Origin: Acidobacteriaceae bacterium
Lineage (GTDB): Bacteria > Acidobacteriota > Terriglobia > Terriglobales > Acidobacteriaceae
DNA length: 64,000 nucleotides
Direction: 5' to 3'
NCBI GenBank assembly: GCA_003151335.1
Contig: PLXE01000098.1
Coordinates: 23,515 to 87,514 of the forward strand
Part shown: piece after piece, positions 9,028-17,915 of the stretch
How positions within the stretch are numbered: the stretch's first letter is position 1
Layout: each line of letters opens with the position of its first letter
Position numbers and translations under genes: made by a program
The notes under the pieces: model-generated
Told to the model about the DNA's origin: nothing
Databases searched by the model: none
Seen by the model: only the letters and a program-made list of their open reading frames with translations

Positions 9028-9963
9028 ATGGGTCTTTGGGCGGCTCATTTTCACTGGACTGTACTGCTTCGGTGGGACGTATTGGGATGGAGCATCGGCA
9101 TTCTCCTTGCGGTCGGGGGGTTAATGTTAACCTTCGACCAATACACCGGAGCGAATGTGTGTTTCGTGATTGTTGCCGCCCTTATCCTTACCAAGGCTAC
9201 CGCCGCCACGATTGCTGCGCCTGATCCGCCATTAGGCAGAATTCTATTTACGTTCTTGATCTTTGGAATAGTTGGGGTTGGTATCGTGGAAACCGTTAGG
9301 GGCGTGAACCATTGGAGGTCAACCCGTCAAACCTCACAATCACAACCACCCCCAAGAAATATCTATCATGTGCCTTTGTCCGATAGAGTTGACGCTTCAG
9401 ACGGGGTCAATGCAAAGAAGTCGAGAGCGCCGCAGCAATCCCTGACCGGCAAGAAGAATGGTCAGGTTGGCGGAGGCGTGACCGCTGGCCCGTGTAGCAA
9501 TGTGCAAATCGGAGGAAGCAACAACCAGGCCACAACAAATTGCGTTCCCCCACCCCCGCCGGCCAGAACTCTAAGCAACACCGATTTAGAAAAATTACGA
9601 AAGGCGCTGACCGTAAATATTGTTCCGAAGCCGAAAGTAGCGGTGAAATCAGTCGGTGCAGACACTGACATGCCCGCGTTCCCGAACCAGGTCACGCAGG
9701 CATTTAGCGGTGGGGGTTGGGACGTTATACCTATATGGAGCGGAAGCAGCGGCGTCCTTGTTCTTAAAAACGGGAGCGCGATTGCACCATCGCAGGACGG
9801 TTTGCATTGTGCATTTCGTGACGCAGACGCAGACAGGCCGGAAGTGAAGCAGGTTCTACAAGCGTTCAAAAATGCGCACCTACCCTGTGAGCGAACTGAT
9901 GACTCACCCGAAGGGGGTGCGCTGCTAATGGTCATTATCGGTCCCAAAATGTATCCGCATTAA
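9028..9963 (+). CDS. Membrane protein with Gly/Asn-rich IGGSNNQAT segment
   Basis: The ATG at 9028 is chosen because GGAGG lies at 9013-9017; an in-frame TTG at 9004 is weaker. The 311-residue protein has two or three N-terminal membrane helices (about 10-100), a polar linker, then a low-complexity stretch with GQVGGGVTAGPCSNVQIGG and NNQATTNC. A polyproline run and a C-terminal soluble domain of about 120 residues (from LSNTDLEKLRKALTV) follow. I recall similar Gly/Asn segments in uncharacterised proteins of soil bacteria, but no function is known. The C-terminal domain may sense or bind something outside the membrane; this is inference. A small membrane protein follows after 14 nt. Confidence 0.6.
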   Translation: MGLWAAHFHWTVLLRWDVLGWSIGILLAVGGLMLTFDQYTGANVCFVIVAALILTKATAATIAAPDPPLGRILFTFLIFGIVGVGIVETVRGVNHWRSTRQTSQSQPPPRNIYHVPLSDRVDASDGVNAKKSRAPQQSLTGKKNGQVGGGVTAGPCSNVQIGGSNNQATTNCVPPPPPARTLSNTDLEKLRKALTVNIVPKPKVAVKSVGADTDMPAFPNQVTQAFSGGGWDVIPIWSGSSGVLVLKNGSAIAPSQDGLHCAFRDADADRPEVKQVLQAFKNAHLPCERTDDSPEGGALLMVIIGPKMYPH

Positions 9964-9977
9964 CGATCAGCATTCAT

Positions 9978-10301
9978 ATGCGAACCATCGGGCTTGGAGC
10001 CATTTGCGTTGTCGGTCTCGCCGTTGTCGCATGGCTTTTCTTTGGCGGCGGCAGATGGGCGTTGTTCTACCTCCAGGCAACCGCATCGAAAATACGGCGC
10101 GCAGTCTTCTCTGTCTTGTTGATCTGGGCGCTGGCCGACTCGGTTCTGACGTTCCGCGACTGGAAGGAACTCCCCCCGTTTTTCCGACTGTGCGGCTTCG
10201 TCGGGAGCTTTCTTCTGTCATTCCTGTTTATTGGACTGCTGGCACTCGCCTGGGACTGGATCGCTCATCGCTGGGGCAGGAGAGCAGCAACATGGAATTA
10301 G
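9978..10301 (+). CDS. Small membrane protein, 107 residues
   Basis: Three hydrophobic helices (about residues 3-23, 40-58 and 68-93) end in a basic tail (HRWGRRAATWN). No family recognised. It begins 14 nt after the preceding membrane protein gene and is probably co-transcribed with it. It could be a partner of that protein; nothing else supports this. Confidence 0.5.
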   Translation: MRTIGLGAICVVGLAVVAWLFFGGGRWALFYLQATASKIRRAVFSVLLIWALADSVLTFRDWKELPPFFRLCGFVGSFLLSFLFIGLLALAWDWIAHRWGRRAATWN

Positions 10302-10347
10302 GTCAGTACCCCGCTTTTTTGTCTGCGCCGTGGATCTCGCGCGGGTG

Positions 10348-10404
10348 TAGAATTCATCCGGATACAGGCGGTATCCCCGCCAGGCCGGGGAACTGCACTG
10401 GAGG
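10348..10404 (+). promoter_or_regulatory. panB -10 box and short leader with two mutually exclusive hairpins
   Basis: TAGAAT (10348-10353) is a good -10, implying a start near 10360 and a 50-nt leader. Two hairpins are possible: GGATAC (10360-10365) with GTATCC (10371-10376), and CCCCG (10375-10379) with CGGGG (10386-10390). They share 10375-10376, so they compete. GGAGG (10400-10404) lies just after the second. No -35 with normal spacing is evident. Regulation by this leader is inference. Confidence 0.35.
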
Positions 10405-10409
10405 ACATC

Positions 10410-11297
10410 GTGAGTATCACCACCGGCGACTTCCGCTCGAAGATTACTTCTTCCACCCTTCTCGAAAAAAAACAGCGTAAGGAAATCATTACTTGTCTGA
10501 CCGCCTACGACTATCCCAGCGCGCGGCTGGTGGATGAGGCCGGCGTTGACATGGTCCTGGTCGGCGACTCTCTCGGCATGGTGATGCTGGGCTATGAAAA
10601 TACCCTGCCGGTCACTATGCAGGAGATGCTGCACCACACGCGCGCAGTGAGGCGCGGCGTCAAACGGGCATTTCTGGTGGCCGACATGCCTTTCGCCTCG
10701 TTCCATGTCACACAGCGCGATGCTCTGCGCAATGCTGCTCGCTTTATCAAGGAGGCGGGCGCCGAAGCGGTGAAGATCGAGGGCGGCGAGAAGCGCTCCC
10801 GCCTGGTCGAACGCATGGTCGAGGCGGAGATTCCCGTGGTCGGCCACATCGGACTTACGCCGCAATCGTTGCACGCCATGGGCGGATACAAGGTCCAAGG
10901 CAAGACCCTGCAAGCAGTCGAGCAACTGATGCACGACGCGATCGCCCTGGAGCGCGCTGGCGCCTGTTGCATCGTTCTCGAAGGCATCCCGCGCGAGGTC
11001 GCCGGCATGATCACGCGCGAGCTGGAGGTCCCGACCATCGGTATCGGCGCCGGCCCCGAGTGCGATGGGCAGGTTCTGGTCTTCCACGATCTGCTGGGAC
11101 TGACGTTTGCGCCGCCAGCCAAGTTCGTCCGCCGCTATGCGGACCTGGCATCCGTGATCGGCAATGCCGTGGTTGCTTTCAAGGACGACGTGAAGGCCGG
11201 GAGCTATCCGTCCGACGCCGAGTCCTATCACCTGCCCAAGGAGACGCTCTCCGCGTTAGCGGGAATTGCGCAACGCAAGCGAGCTGTGCAACTGTAG
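10410..11297 (+). CDS. panB: 3-methyl-2-oxobutanoate hydroxymethyltransferase (ketopantoate hydroxymethyltransferase)
   Basis: The 295-residue TIM-barrel enzyme transfers a hydroxymethyl group from 5,10-methylene-tetrahydrofolate to 2-oxoisovalerate, the first committed step of pantothenate/CoA synthesis. Family landmarks include VLVGDSLGMVMLGY, the KIEGG metal/substrate region and GIGAGPECDGQVLV. The GTG start at 10410 is set by GGAGG five nt upstream. A secreted-protein gene and panC follow, so the two pantothenate genes lie in one probable operon separated by one gene. Confidence 0.96.
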   Translation: MSITTGDFRSKITSSTLLEKKQRKEIITCLTAYDYPSARLVDEAGVDMVLVGDSLGMVMLGYENTLPVTMQEMLHHTRAVRRGVKRAFLVADMPFASFHVTQRDALRNAARFIKEAGAEAVKIEGGEKRSRLVERMVEAEIPVVGHIGLTPQSLHAMGGYKVQGKTLQAVEQLMHDAIALERAGACCIVLEGIPREVAGMITRELEVPTIGIGAGPECDGQVLVFHDLLGLTFAPPAKFVRRYADLASVIGNAVVAFKDDVKAGSYPSDAESYHLPKETLSALAGIAQRKRAVQL

Positions 11298-11302
11298 GAG
11301 AC

Positions 11303-11977
11303 ATGCGGCTGTTGCTGCGGGTTGTCATCTTGTCAGTCCTGGCGCTGGGCCTGCCCGCAGTTGCGGCCGGCCAGAAGCCTTCTACGCCTCCAGCGCCGCT
11401 CCGTAAGCCTGTTCCCAGAAAGCGTTACTGCCAGCCTGATGGCGGCTTCTGCTTCAAGTATCCGGGTTCCTGGACCATGCTGGGCAAGGTTTACGATGGC
11501 GATGGTGTGGTCGTAGCGCCTCCTCAAAAGCTGGACAAGGCACTGTGGGATGAAATCACGGTTGCGCTGATCACGCCACTGTCGGAAGGCGATGAAGAGG
11601 CGGTAAGCCTGGACGTGATGATCGAACAGGCGTCCAAGAGTATGCGCGAGGGCGGCCAGGCGTTCGAAACCTTGCAACGCCAGCAGCGCACGGTGGACCA
11701 CAAACCGGCCCAGATGCTGAAGGTCCGCTATCACGAGAAGGCGACCGATCGCGATTGGGTCGAAGAGATAGTTTTTATTCAGGGCCCCGAGGGCGAGATA
11801 TACTCCGTCGCCTTGAAATGTTCGCCGGAAAATCTGGCGCGTCTGGAACCGCTATTTACGGGGGTGCTGGAAAGCTGGATGCTGCCCGAGCCTGAACCTC
11901 CAGCAGGCGAGGAGGAGGATAAGCCCAAGCAGCCAACTCCACCTTCGAAAGCGGCGCCGCCCAGCCAGCCACACTGA
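11303..11977 (+). CDS. Secreted hypothetical protein between panB and panC
   Basis: The ATG at 11303 follows TAGGAG and gives 224 residues. A signal peptide (about 1-22, ending AVAAGQ) is followed by a Pro-rich linker and a globular part (about 40-195) resembling PsbP/LpqN-like folds in pattern only: FCFKYPGSWTML, a paired Cys (CQPDGGFC), then a C-terminal Pro/Lys tail. No catalytic signature is visible. It lies 5 nt after panB and 12 nt before panC; a link to pantothenate metabolism is not obvious. Confidence 0.7.
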   Translation: MRLLLRVVILSVLALGLPAVAAGQKPSTPPAPLRKPVPRKRYCQPDGGFCFKYPGSWTMLGKVYDGDGVVVAPPQKLDKALWDEITVALITPLSEGDEEAVSLDVMIEQASKSMREGGQAFETLQRQQRTVDHKPAQMLKVRYHEKATDRDWVEEIVFIQGPEGEIYSVALKCSPENLARLEPLFTGVLESWMLPEPEPPAGEEEDKPKQPTPPSKAAPPSQPH

Positions 11978-11989
11978 CGACATCATCCC

Positions 11990-12844
11990 GTGAAACGCAT
12001 TGCAACCATCGCCGAGATGAAGGCGGCTTGCCGTCAAGTGACCCGTAACGGCAAGACCCTGGGATTGGTGCCCACCATGGGCGCGCTGCACGAAGGCCAT
12101 CTTTCGCTGGTGCGCGCGTCGAAGGCACGCTGCGATGTGACCGCCGTTTCCATCTTCGTTAATCCGCTGCAATTCGGTCCGGCGGAAGATCTGGACAAGT
12201 ATCCGCGCACCATGGAACGCGATACTGCGCTGCTGGAGCAACTGGGCGCCGACCTTCTGTTCACGCCTGCCGTGGAGGAAATGTATCCCCCAAGGGCGCA
12301 GACCTACGTGCTGGTCGAGGACCTGAGCAACAAGCTCGACGGCGCATCGCGCCCGGGACATTTCCGCGGCGTGGCGACCGTTGTGGCAAAGTTGTTCGAA
12401 ATCGTCCGCCCCGATTTAGCCTTCTTCGGCCAGAAAGACGGTGCACAGGTAGCCGTGCTGCGCAAGTTAGTCAACGATCTCGATATGGACCTGGAGGTCG
12501 TCGTCTGTCCCATCGTGCGTGAAAAAGACGGATTGGCAATGAGTTCTCGCAACGCCTACCTGACGTCCGAGCAGCGGCAGCAGGCGACCGTGTTGTATCG
12601 GTCGCTGCTTCGGGTGCAGGCCGCCGTGGACCGTGGCGAGCGCGACTCCGCCAAGCTGATCGAGATTGGCAAGCAGGTGATAGCGCAAGAGGCTGGAGTG
12701 AAGCTGGACTACTTCGCCATCATCGATCTCGACACACTTGACCCAGTTGCAGATGTATCGCACTGCGCGCTGGTGGCCGTCGCGGCGTACATCGGCAGCA
12801 CCAGGCTGATCGACAACATCCTGGTCACGCCTTCGTCACGGTAG
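11990..12844 (+). CDS. panC: Pantothenate synthetase (pantoate-beta-alanine ligase)
   Basis: The 284-residue enzyme condenses pantoate and beta-alanine with ATP, the last step of pantothenate synthesis. Nucleotidyltransferase motifs are clear: PTMGALHEGHLSLVRA (HxGH-type), FVNPLQFGPAEDLDKYPR, GQKDGAQ and the KMSKS-equivalent MSSRNAYL. The start is GTG at 11990. The gene ends inside the last codons of the convergent glycosyltransferase gene, a 9-bp tail-to-tail overlap. Confidence 0.96.
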   Translation: MKRIATIAEMKAACRQVTRNGKTLGLVPTMGALHEGHLSLVRASKARCDVTAVSIFVNPLQFGPAEDLDKYPRTMERDTALLEQLGADLLFTPAVEEMYPPRAQTYVLVEDLSNKLDGASRPGHFRGVATVVAKLFEIVRPDLAFFGQKDGAQVAVLRKLVNDLDMDLEVVVCPIVREKDGLAMSSRNAYLTSEQRQQATVLYRSLLRVQAAVDRGERDSAKLIEIGKQVIAQEAGVKLDYFAIIDLDTLDPVADVSHCALVAVAAYIGSTRLIDNILVTPSSR

Positions 12845-14209
12845 CGCCTTTCTTCGTCTGATTCCTGATAACCATGCCCCGCCGAGAACCAGCACTACCG
12901 GGAAGCATTCCAACGTGTAGCGCGGCTCGGGGTTCTCCAGCGTGCCCAGGAACGCCGAGCGCAACAGCACCAACAACAACATGAGGGCGAGGTAGCGAGG
13001 CCGCGGCCCGCGCACCACTCCCATCGCTGCTGCGAACAGGAACAGCAGGTTGAGCACGCCCCAGAGTGTGGCTAGGACGCTGCTCTGAGTGTCGTTGGCG
13101 TACTCCCACCAGCGCGTGTTGAGCGGCAGCATCTCCGTGCGTGGGCGCAGCCACATGTCGGCGATGCGCAGCCCTGGCAACCAGACGTAATAGCGAAACG
13201 GCGCTTGCTTTATGCGCTCATTCGCCAACTCCGCAAAGCGAGCGTTCAGTTCGGGATCGACAAAATGCGTCTTGGCGTAATCGTTGAAGATCGCTTGCGT
13301 CGTCTCGCGCTGCTGCGCGCTGTCGAACGCCCGCGAGGGTAGGTTCTGCAAAGTAACGTCATCGCCCGGAACCTGCCAGTAAACTTCCTCGGTGGAAACG
13401 TAGTCCACGACCCAGGTTCGCACCCACTTGTCGAAACCAGACGGCACAAACTCGTCCGGATCGCTGGCGTAACGTGGGGCCAGGGGTTGGAAGCGGTGGA
13501 AGTCGCGCCAGTTTCTCGCCGTCCACGGCGCCAGGGGAGCCAGCGAAACCGCCAGTACCAACGCTCCTGCCCAGAACAGACGGGTTCGCTCCGCTGGTCT
13601 TTGCCACATCCGCCACAGGAGGAACAGGCCCAGCGCCACCAGCAAAATGCCACCGTCGGGGCGAAGCAAGATTCCCGCCGCAACGGCGAAGGCGCAGCCC
13701 ATCCAGGCGGGCCAGCAGGTGAGCCCTTCTGCCGCGGCCTGGAACGCGGTGACCGCGCAATCGAGCGCCACCGCAGTGAAGAAGATGCTCAGCGTCTCAG
13801 CCAGCGGAGCCACGGTATAGTTGGCGGTAAAAGGACACAGCGCAGCCAGAAGAAATGCGAACCGCGCCGCTTGCGGCGACACCGTTCTACGCGCCAGGTC
13901 GGCGATGACGAAACAGCCCGCCACGTCGATGGCGATCTGCGCCAACAGGACGGCGTTATAATGCTCGCTTCCAAATAGCGCAAAGCAGACGGCCAGAAAC
14001 GCGGGATAGCCGGGCAGGCGAATCCAGGTAGGCCGCGGCCCTTCGGCGTGGGTCAGGCCGTAGATGCCGTGCTGAAGCCAGTTCTTGGCGATGTCGCCGT
14101 AAACCAGCGAATCGCCGGTCACGTGCGGGAATCTAATGTAGAGGAAAATCCGCAGGGCAAAAGCCGCCAGTGTGACCAGCAGGAAGTACTTCCGAGACTC
14201 CCGCAGCAT
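12836..14209 (-). CDS. Integral membrane glycosyltransferase (GT39/ArnT-like)
   Basis: The ATG at 14209 gives 457 residues; starts up to 14296 are open but run into heptamer repeat DNA, so the inner start is preferred. About ten hydrophobic segments follow an early lumenal loop with a D-x-x-x-Y-G-D-I motif (TGDSLVYGDIAKNW), typical of GT-C enzymes that use polyprenyl-phosphate sugars and place catalytic acids in the first periplasmic loop. A larger soluble loop spans about 245-370. Substrate unknown. It converges with panC with a 9-bp overlap. Confidence 0.75.
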   Translation of the reverse strand: MLRESRKYFLLVTLAAFALRIFLYIRFPHVTGDSLVYGDIAKNWLQHGIYGLTHAEGPRPTWIRLPGYPAFLAVCFALFGSEHYNAVLLAQIAIDVAGCFVIADLARRTVSPQAARFAFLLAALCPFTANYTVAPLAETLSIFFTAVALDCAVTAFQAAAEGLTCWPAWMGCAFAVAAGILLRPDGGILLVALGLFLLWRMWQRPAERTRLFWAGALVLAVSLAPLAPWTARNWRDFHRFQPLAPRYASDPDEFVPSGFDKWVRTWVVDYVSTEEVYWQVPGDDVTLQNLPSRAFDSAQQRETTQAIFNDYAKTHFVDPELNARFAELANERIKQAPFRYYVWLPGLRIADMWLRPRTEMLPLNTRWWEYANDTQSSVLATLWGVLNLLFLFAAAMGVVRGPRPRYLALMLLLVLLRSAFLGTLENPEPRYTLECFPVVLVLGGAWLSGIRRRKALP

Positions 14210-14278
14210 GTTCCAGAATGGTGGCAGCTCCGTTCTCCTCAGCGAATTGCGCTCCGGTTCCAGCACGTGGCGAATATA

Positions 14279-14390
14279 GCAGCTTGCAGGTAGCAATTAA
14301 CCTTTGGCATTTGGCATTTGGCATTTAGCATTTGGCCGGAGTGCCTTAACTAAATGCCAAATGCCAACTGCTAAGCGCTAACTGCTGCTA
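14279..14390. repeat. Heptamer array B (unit GCATTTG / GCCAAAT), inverted halves
   Basis: Around sixteen consecutive 7-nt steps can be phased as GCNNNNN: gcagctt, gcaggta, gcaatta, acctttg, gcatttg twice, gcattta, gcatttg, gccggag and so on. The second half carries the reverse complement (gccaaat, gccaact, gctaagc, gctaact). The halves can fold into one long hairpin. It fills the space between the divergent GT39-like and GH18-NodB-GT2 genes. Confidence 0.8.
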
Positions 14391-14407
14391 CGATAAATTG
14401 GCCCTGC

Positions 14408-17400
14408 ATGCCTAAGTCGAAACCGATTTTCTTCGATCCCGACCGCAAGCGCTGGCGGCGTTTACGCTTGGTGCTCGATACCAGCGTGATCGTAGCCACG
14501 GTGCTGGTGGTGTTTTTTGTCGCGACCATCATTCGTGGATCGTCCGTTCCGGGCGTGCTCCTCCCTTTGGTGAAGAAGCCCTATCACGCACTCAAGGAAA
14601 GCCAGAAGCACAAGCCGCCACGCCGGCTGAACACCCACCGCAAAACCAAGCGGCCCGCGTCGCAGGTGGTCCTGAACTCCGACGAAGGCATTCGTGGGGC
14701 GTTCTATGTGCAGTGGGACGCGGCCAGCTTCGCCTCGCTGAAAGAGTACTACCCGCAGATCGACCTGCTATTCCCCGAGTGGATGCATGCGCTGACCGCG
14801 GACGGCCGGCTGCAAGCGGTCACTGAACTGAACACTCTGTACAACATGATGGACGACAAGGGCAAACCACGGTCGGTGGACGAAAGGGTGATGCCTTTTC
14901 TCAAGGGCGAGAAGGCGCAAACTGACGTCCTGCCTCTGGTCAACAACTTCGATCCCATCCGCAATGAGTGGCAACCCGACGTTACCGCGAAATTCATGGC
15001 CGATCCTGCGGCGCGGCAGCGCTTCCGCAGCGAGCTGATGAGTTTCCTGGCCACCGACCAGTACAAAGGCATCACGCTCGACATTGAGGCCTTCCCCGAA
15101 AGCTCACGTGGCGACTTCCGCGCGCTGGTGCAAGAACTCTACGCCGATCTCCACGCCAAGGGCCTGAAGCTATTTATCGCGGTCCCGGTCAACGACAAGA
15201 CATTCGACTATCCCGCCATCGCGCAAGTCTCGGATGGCTTGATCCTGATGAACTATGACCAGCACTACCCCGGCGGCGGCTCCGGCCCAGTCGCCGGGCA
15301 GGACTGGTTCCTGAAGAACCTGCAGGACGCCCTCAAAGTCATTCCCAAGGAAAAAATCATTTGCGCGGTCGGCAATTACGGCTACGACTGGGCGATGAAA
15401 AAGGGCCAAAAGAAAGGCACGCCGCCCGCCGAGGTGCACACCGTCTCGGTCCAGGACGCGTGGCTGGAAGCCGAAGACGCCGAGACCGACGTGAATTTCG
15501 ATGACGATGCCATGAATCCACACTTTGCCTATCTTGACGACAGCAATGTTCGCCACGACGTGTGGTTTCTCGACGGGGTGACCGTGCTCAACCAGATGCG
15601 GGCCGCTCATTCGTTAGGCATCCTCACCTTCGCATTATGGAGGCTGGGTTCGGAAGACCGCTCGCTGTGGGCGGTTTGGGACAAGCCATACGAGGCCAAT
15701 GCGCCCGCCAAGCTAAGCACTGTCCCACCTGGTCAGGATGTGGACATTGAAGGGCAAGGCGAAGTCCTGCGCATCGCCTCGCGTCCGGCCTCCGGCGAAC
15801 GCACGATCAAGGTCGACGCCAATACCAATCTGGTCAGCGACGAGGTCTTTAAGACCATGCCGTCGCCGTACGTAGTCGATATGTACGGCGGGACCTCGCA
15901 AAAGAAAGTTGCCATCACCTTCGACGACGGCCCCGACCCGACGTGGACTCCCAAGATTCTCGACGTGCTGAAAGAAAAAAACGTCAAGGCCACCTTCTTC
16001 CTCATTGGGCTGGAAGTTGAAAAGTATCCCAGCGTGGCCAAGCGCATCTACAAGGAAGGCCATGAAATCGGGAACCACACCTTCACCCACCCCGATATCA
16101 GCAACATCTCCAAGCGCTACTTCGAAGTCGAACTGAACCTCACCGAGCGGTTGTTCGAAGGCAAGCTGGGAGTCAAGCCGGTACTCTTCCGTCCGCCCTA
16201 TTCGATTGACCAGGAGCCCGATACCGCCGACCAGGTGCGTCCCTTGGAACTCTCGCAGGACATGGGCTTCATCACCGTGGGAGACAAGATCGACCCCAAC
16301 GACTGGCGCGATAATCCGCGGCGTTCCGCCGACGAAATCGTGGCCGACGTGTTCGCCAACCTGCCGCCCTGCCAGCCCGGCAATCTTAGCTGCGGGAACA
16401 TCATCCTGTTGCACGATGGGGGCGGTAACCGCAGCCACACCGTCAAGGCGCTGGGCATGATGATCGACGGCCTGAAGGCCCGCGGCTACGAGATCGTTCC
16501 CGTCTCCGATTTGATGGGCAAGACACGCGCGGAAATCATGCCGCCCATTTCCACCAACGAACGCTGGGCCGCCTGGGTCGACGGCCTTAGCTTCGGTATG
16601 TTCGGATTCATCTCGTCGCTCATTATTTTCGTTTTCTTCGTCGGTGACGTGCTGATGAGCGGGCGTCTGGTGCTGGTCGGAACTCTGGCCATCTTCGACC
16701 GTTTCCATCGGCGCAAGAGCAACTTCGACCCCAACTACCAGCCCGCGGTGGCCGTGCTCATCCCCGCCTACAATGAGGCGAAGGTCATCGAGCGCACCGT
16801 CCGCTCGGTCCTGGATTCCAACTACAAGGACCTGCGAGTGATTGTCATCGACGATGGTTCCACGGACGCGACTCTGGAGGTCACGCGCGCCGCCTTCCAG
16901 AATGAGATCGCGGCCGGCCGGGTCACGGTGTTGACCAAGCCGAACTCCGGCAAAGCCGACGCGCTGAACTTCGGACTGGAGCAAGTGACGGAAGAGCTGT
17001 TTGTCGGCATCGACGCCGACACCCTGGTTGCGCCCGATGCGATCTCGAAATTGGTTCCGCACTTTAGCAATCCGCGGGTGGCAGCCATGGCGGGCAATGC
17101 CAAAGTCGGCAATCGGGTCAATCTGTGGACCCGCTGGCAGGCGTTGGAGTACATCACCAGCCAGAACTTTGAACGACGCGCGCTCAACACGCTCAACGCC
17201 GTGAGCGTGGTCCCCGGCGCCATTGGCGCATGGCGCACCGCTGCGGTTCGCGCCGCCGGCGGTTATCAGCACGACACCGTCGCCGAAGACGCCGATCTGA
17301 CCATGGCGCTTCTCCAGGCCGGCTATTGGGTCAATTACGAGGACCGCGCGCTGGCCTACACCGAGGCGCCAACCAAGGCGCGCGGGCTGATGCGGCAACG

Positions 17401-17902
17401 CTTCCGCTGGTCCTTCGGCATCATGCAGTCGGTGTGGAAGCACCGCGCGGCGGTGAAGCAGAAAGGAGCTCTGGGCTGGGTCGCGATACCCAACATGGTC
17501 ATCTTCCAGGTCCTGCTGCCGTTGGTTTCGCCGTTCATCGACATCATGTTCGTCGCCGGCACCGCCATCTACTTCGTTGACAAGTACCGGCATCCCGAGT
17601 CGGCCAATCCGGCCGATTTCCACAAGTTGGTAGTGTACTTCGCATTGTTCATGGTGATTGATTTCATCGCATCGGCCATAGCCTTCACGCTGGAACGGCA
17701 ACAGCCCGGCGGAAAACGCGACTTCCTCTTGCTGGGCCATGTCTGGCTGCAACGCTTCGCCTATCGCCAACTGTTCTCCCTGGTACTCCTCAAGACGCTC
17801 AAGCGCGCCATGGAAGGGGGCAGCTTTGCCTGGGACAAGCTGGAGCGCACGGCCAGCGTGAGGCAGCCCGTTGCCGTACGCCGTGAAAGAGAGGCGCATT
17901 GA
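14408..17902 (+). CDS. GH18-like / NodB deacetylase / GT2 glycosyltransferase fusion
   Basis: One 1164-residue membrane protein with three enzyme-like domains. After an N-terminal helix (about 20-45) comes a GH18-like domain (about 95-440) with the catalytic-strand sequence GITLDIEAFPE near residue 225 and LMNYDQHY. Next is a NodB polysaccharide deacetylase (about 495-700): TFDDGPD near 504, HTFTHP near 557, RPPYS near 595 and LLHDGGG near 668. After a membrane helix (about 725-750) a processive GT2 domain follows: PAYNE near 787, DADT, ED and QRFRW near 996, with further helices to 1135. It looks like a one-polypeptide machine that makes, deacetylates and trims a beta-linked N-acetylglucosamine-type polymer. 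Substrate is inferred. Confidence 0.88.
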   Translation: MPKSKPIFFDPDRKRWRRLRLVLDTSVIVATVLVVFFVATIIRGSSVPGVLLPLVKKPYHALKESQKHKPPRRLNTHRKTKRPASQVVLNSDEGIRGAFYVQWDAASFASLKEYYPQIDLLFPEWMHALTADGRLQAVTELNTLYNMMDDKGKPRSVDERVMPFLKGEKAQTDVLPLVNNFDPIRNEWQPDVTAKFMADPAARQRFRSELMSFLATDQYKGITLDIEAFPESSRGDFRALVQELYADLHAKGLKLFIAVPVNDKTFDYPAIAQVSDGLILMNYDQHYPGGGSGPVAGQDWFLKNLQDALKVIPKEKIICAVGNYGYDWAMKKGQKKGTPPAEVHTVSVQDAWLEAEDAETDVNFDDDAMNPHFAYLDDSNVRHDVWFLDGVTVLNQMRAAHSLGILTFALWRLGSEDRSLWAVWDKPYEANAPAKLSTVPPGQDVDIEGQGEVLRIASRPASGERTIKVDANTNLVSDEVFKTMPSPYVVDMYGGTSQKKVAITFDDGPDPTWTPKILDVLKEKNVKATFFLIGLEVEKYPSVAKRIYKEGHEIGNHTFTHPDISNISKRYFEVELNLTERLFEGKLGVKPVLFRPPYSIDQEPDTADQVRPLELSQDMGFITVGDKIDPNDWRDNPRRSADEIVADVFANLPPCQPGNLSCGNIILLHDGGGNRSHTVKALGMMIDGLKARGYEIVPVSDLMGKTRAEIMPPISTNERWAAWVDGLSFGMFGFISSLIIFVFFVGDVLMSGRLVLVGTLAIFDRFHRRKSNFDPNYQPAVAVLIPAYNEAKVIERTVRSVLDSNYKDLRVIVIDDGSTDATLEVTRAAFQNEIAAGRVTVLTKPNSGKADALNFGLEQVTEELFVGIDADTLVAPDAISKLVPHFSNPRVAAMAGNAKVGNRVNLWTRWQALEYITSQNFERRALNTLNAVSVVPGAIGAWRTAAVRAAGGYQHDTVAEDADLTMALLQAGYWVNYEDRALAYTEAPTKARGLMRQRFRWSFGIMQSVWKHRAAVKQKGALGWVAIPNMVIFQVLLPLVSPFIDIMFVAGTAIYFVDKYRHPESANPADFHKLVVYFALFMVIDFIASAIAFTLERQQPGGKRDFLLLGHVWLQRFAYRQLFSLVLLKTLKRAMEGGSFAWDKLERTASVRQPVAVRREREAH

Positions 17903-17915
17903 TGGAGGCCAACTG

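Noticed and set aside
14210..14296. Upstream start (14296) for the GT39-like gene
   Set aside because: The extra 29 codons have no membrane or signal features and run into heptamer array B, which begins at 14279; the ATG at 14209 gives a normal N-terminal helix.
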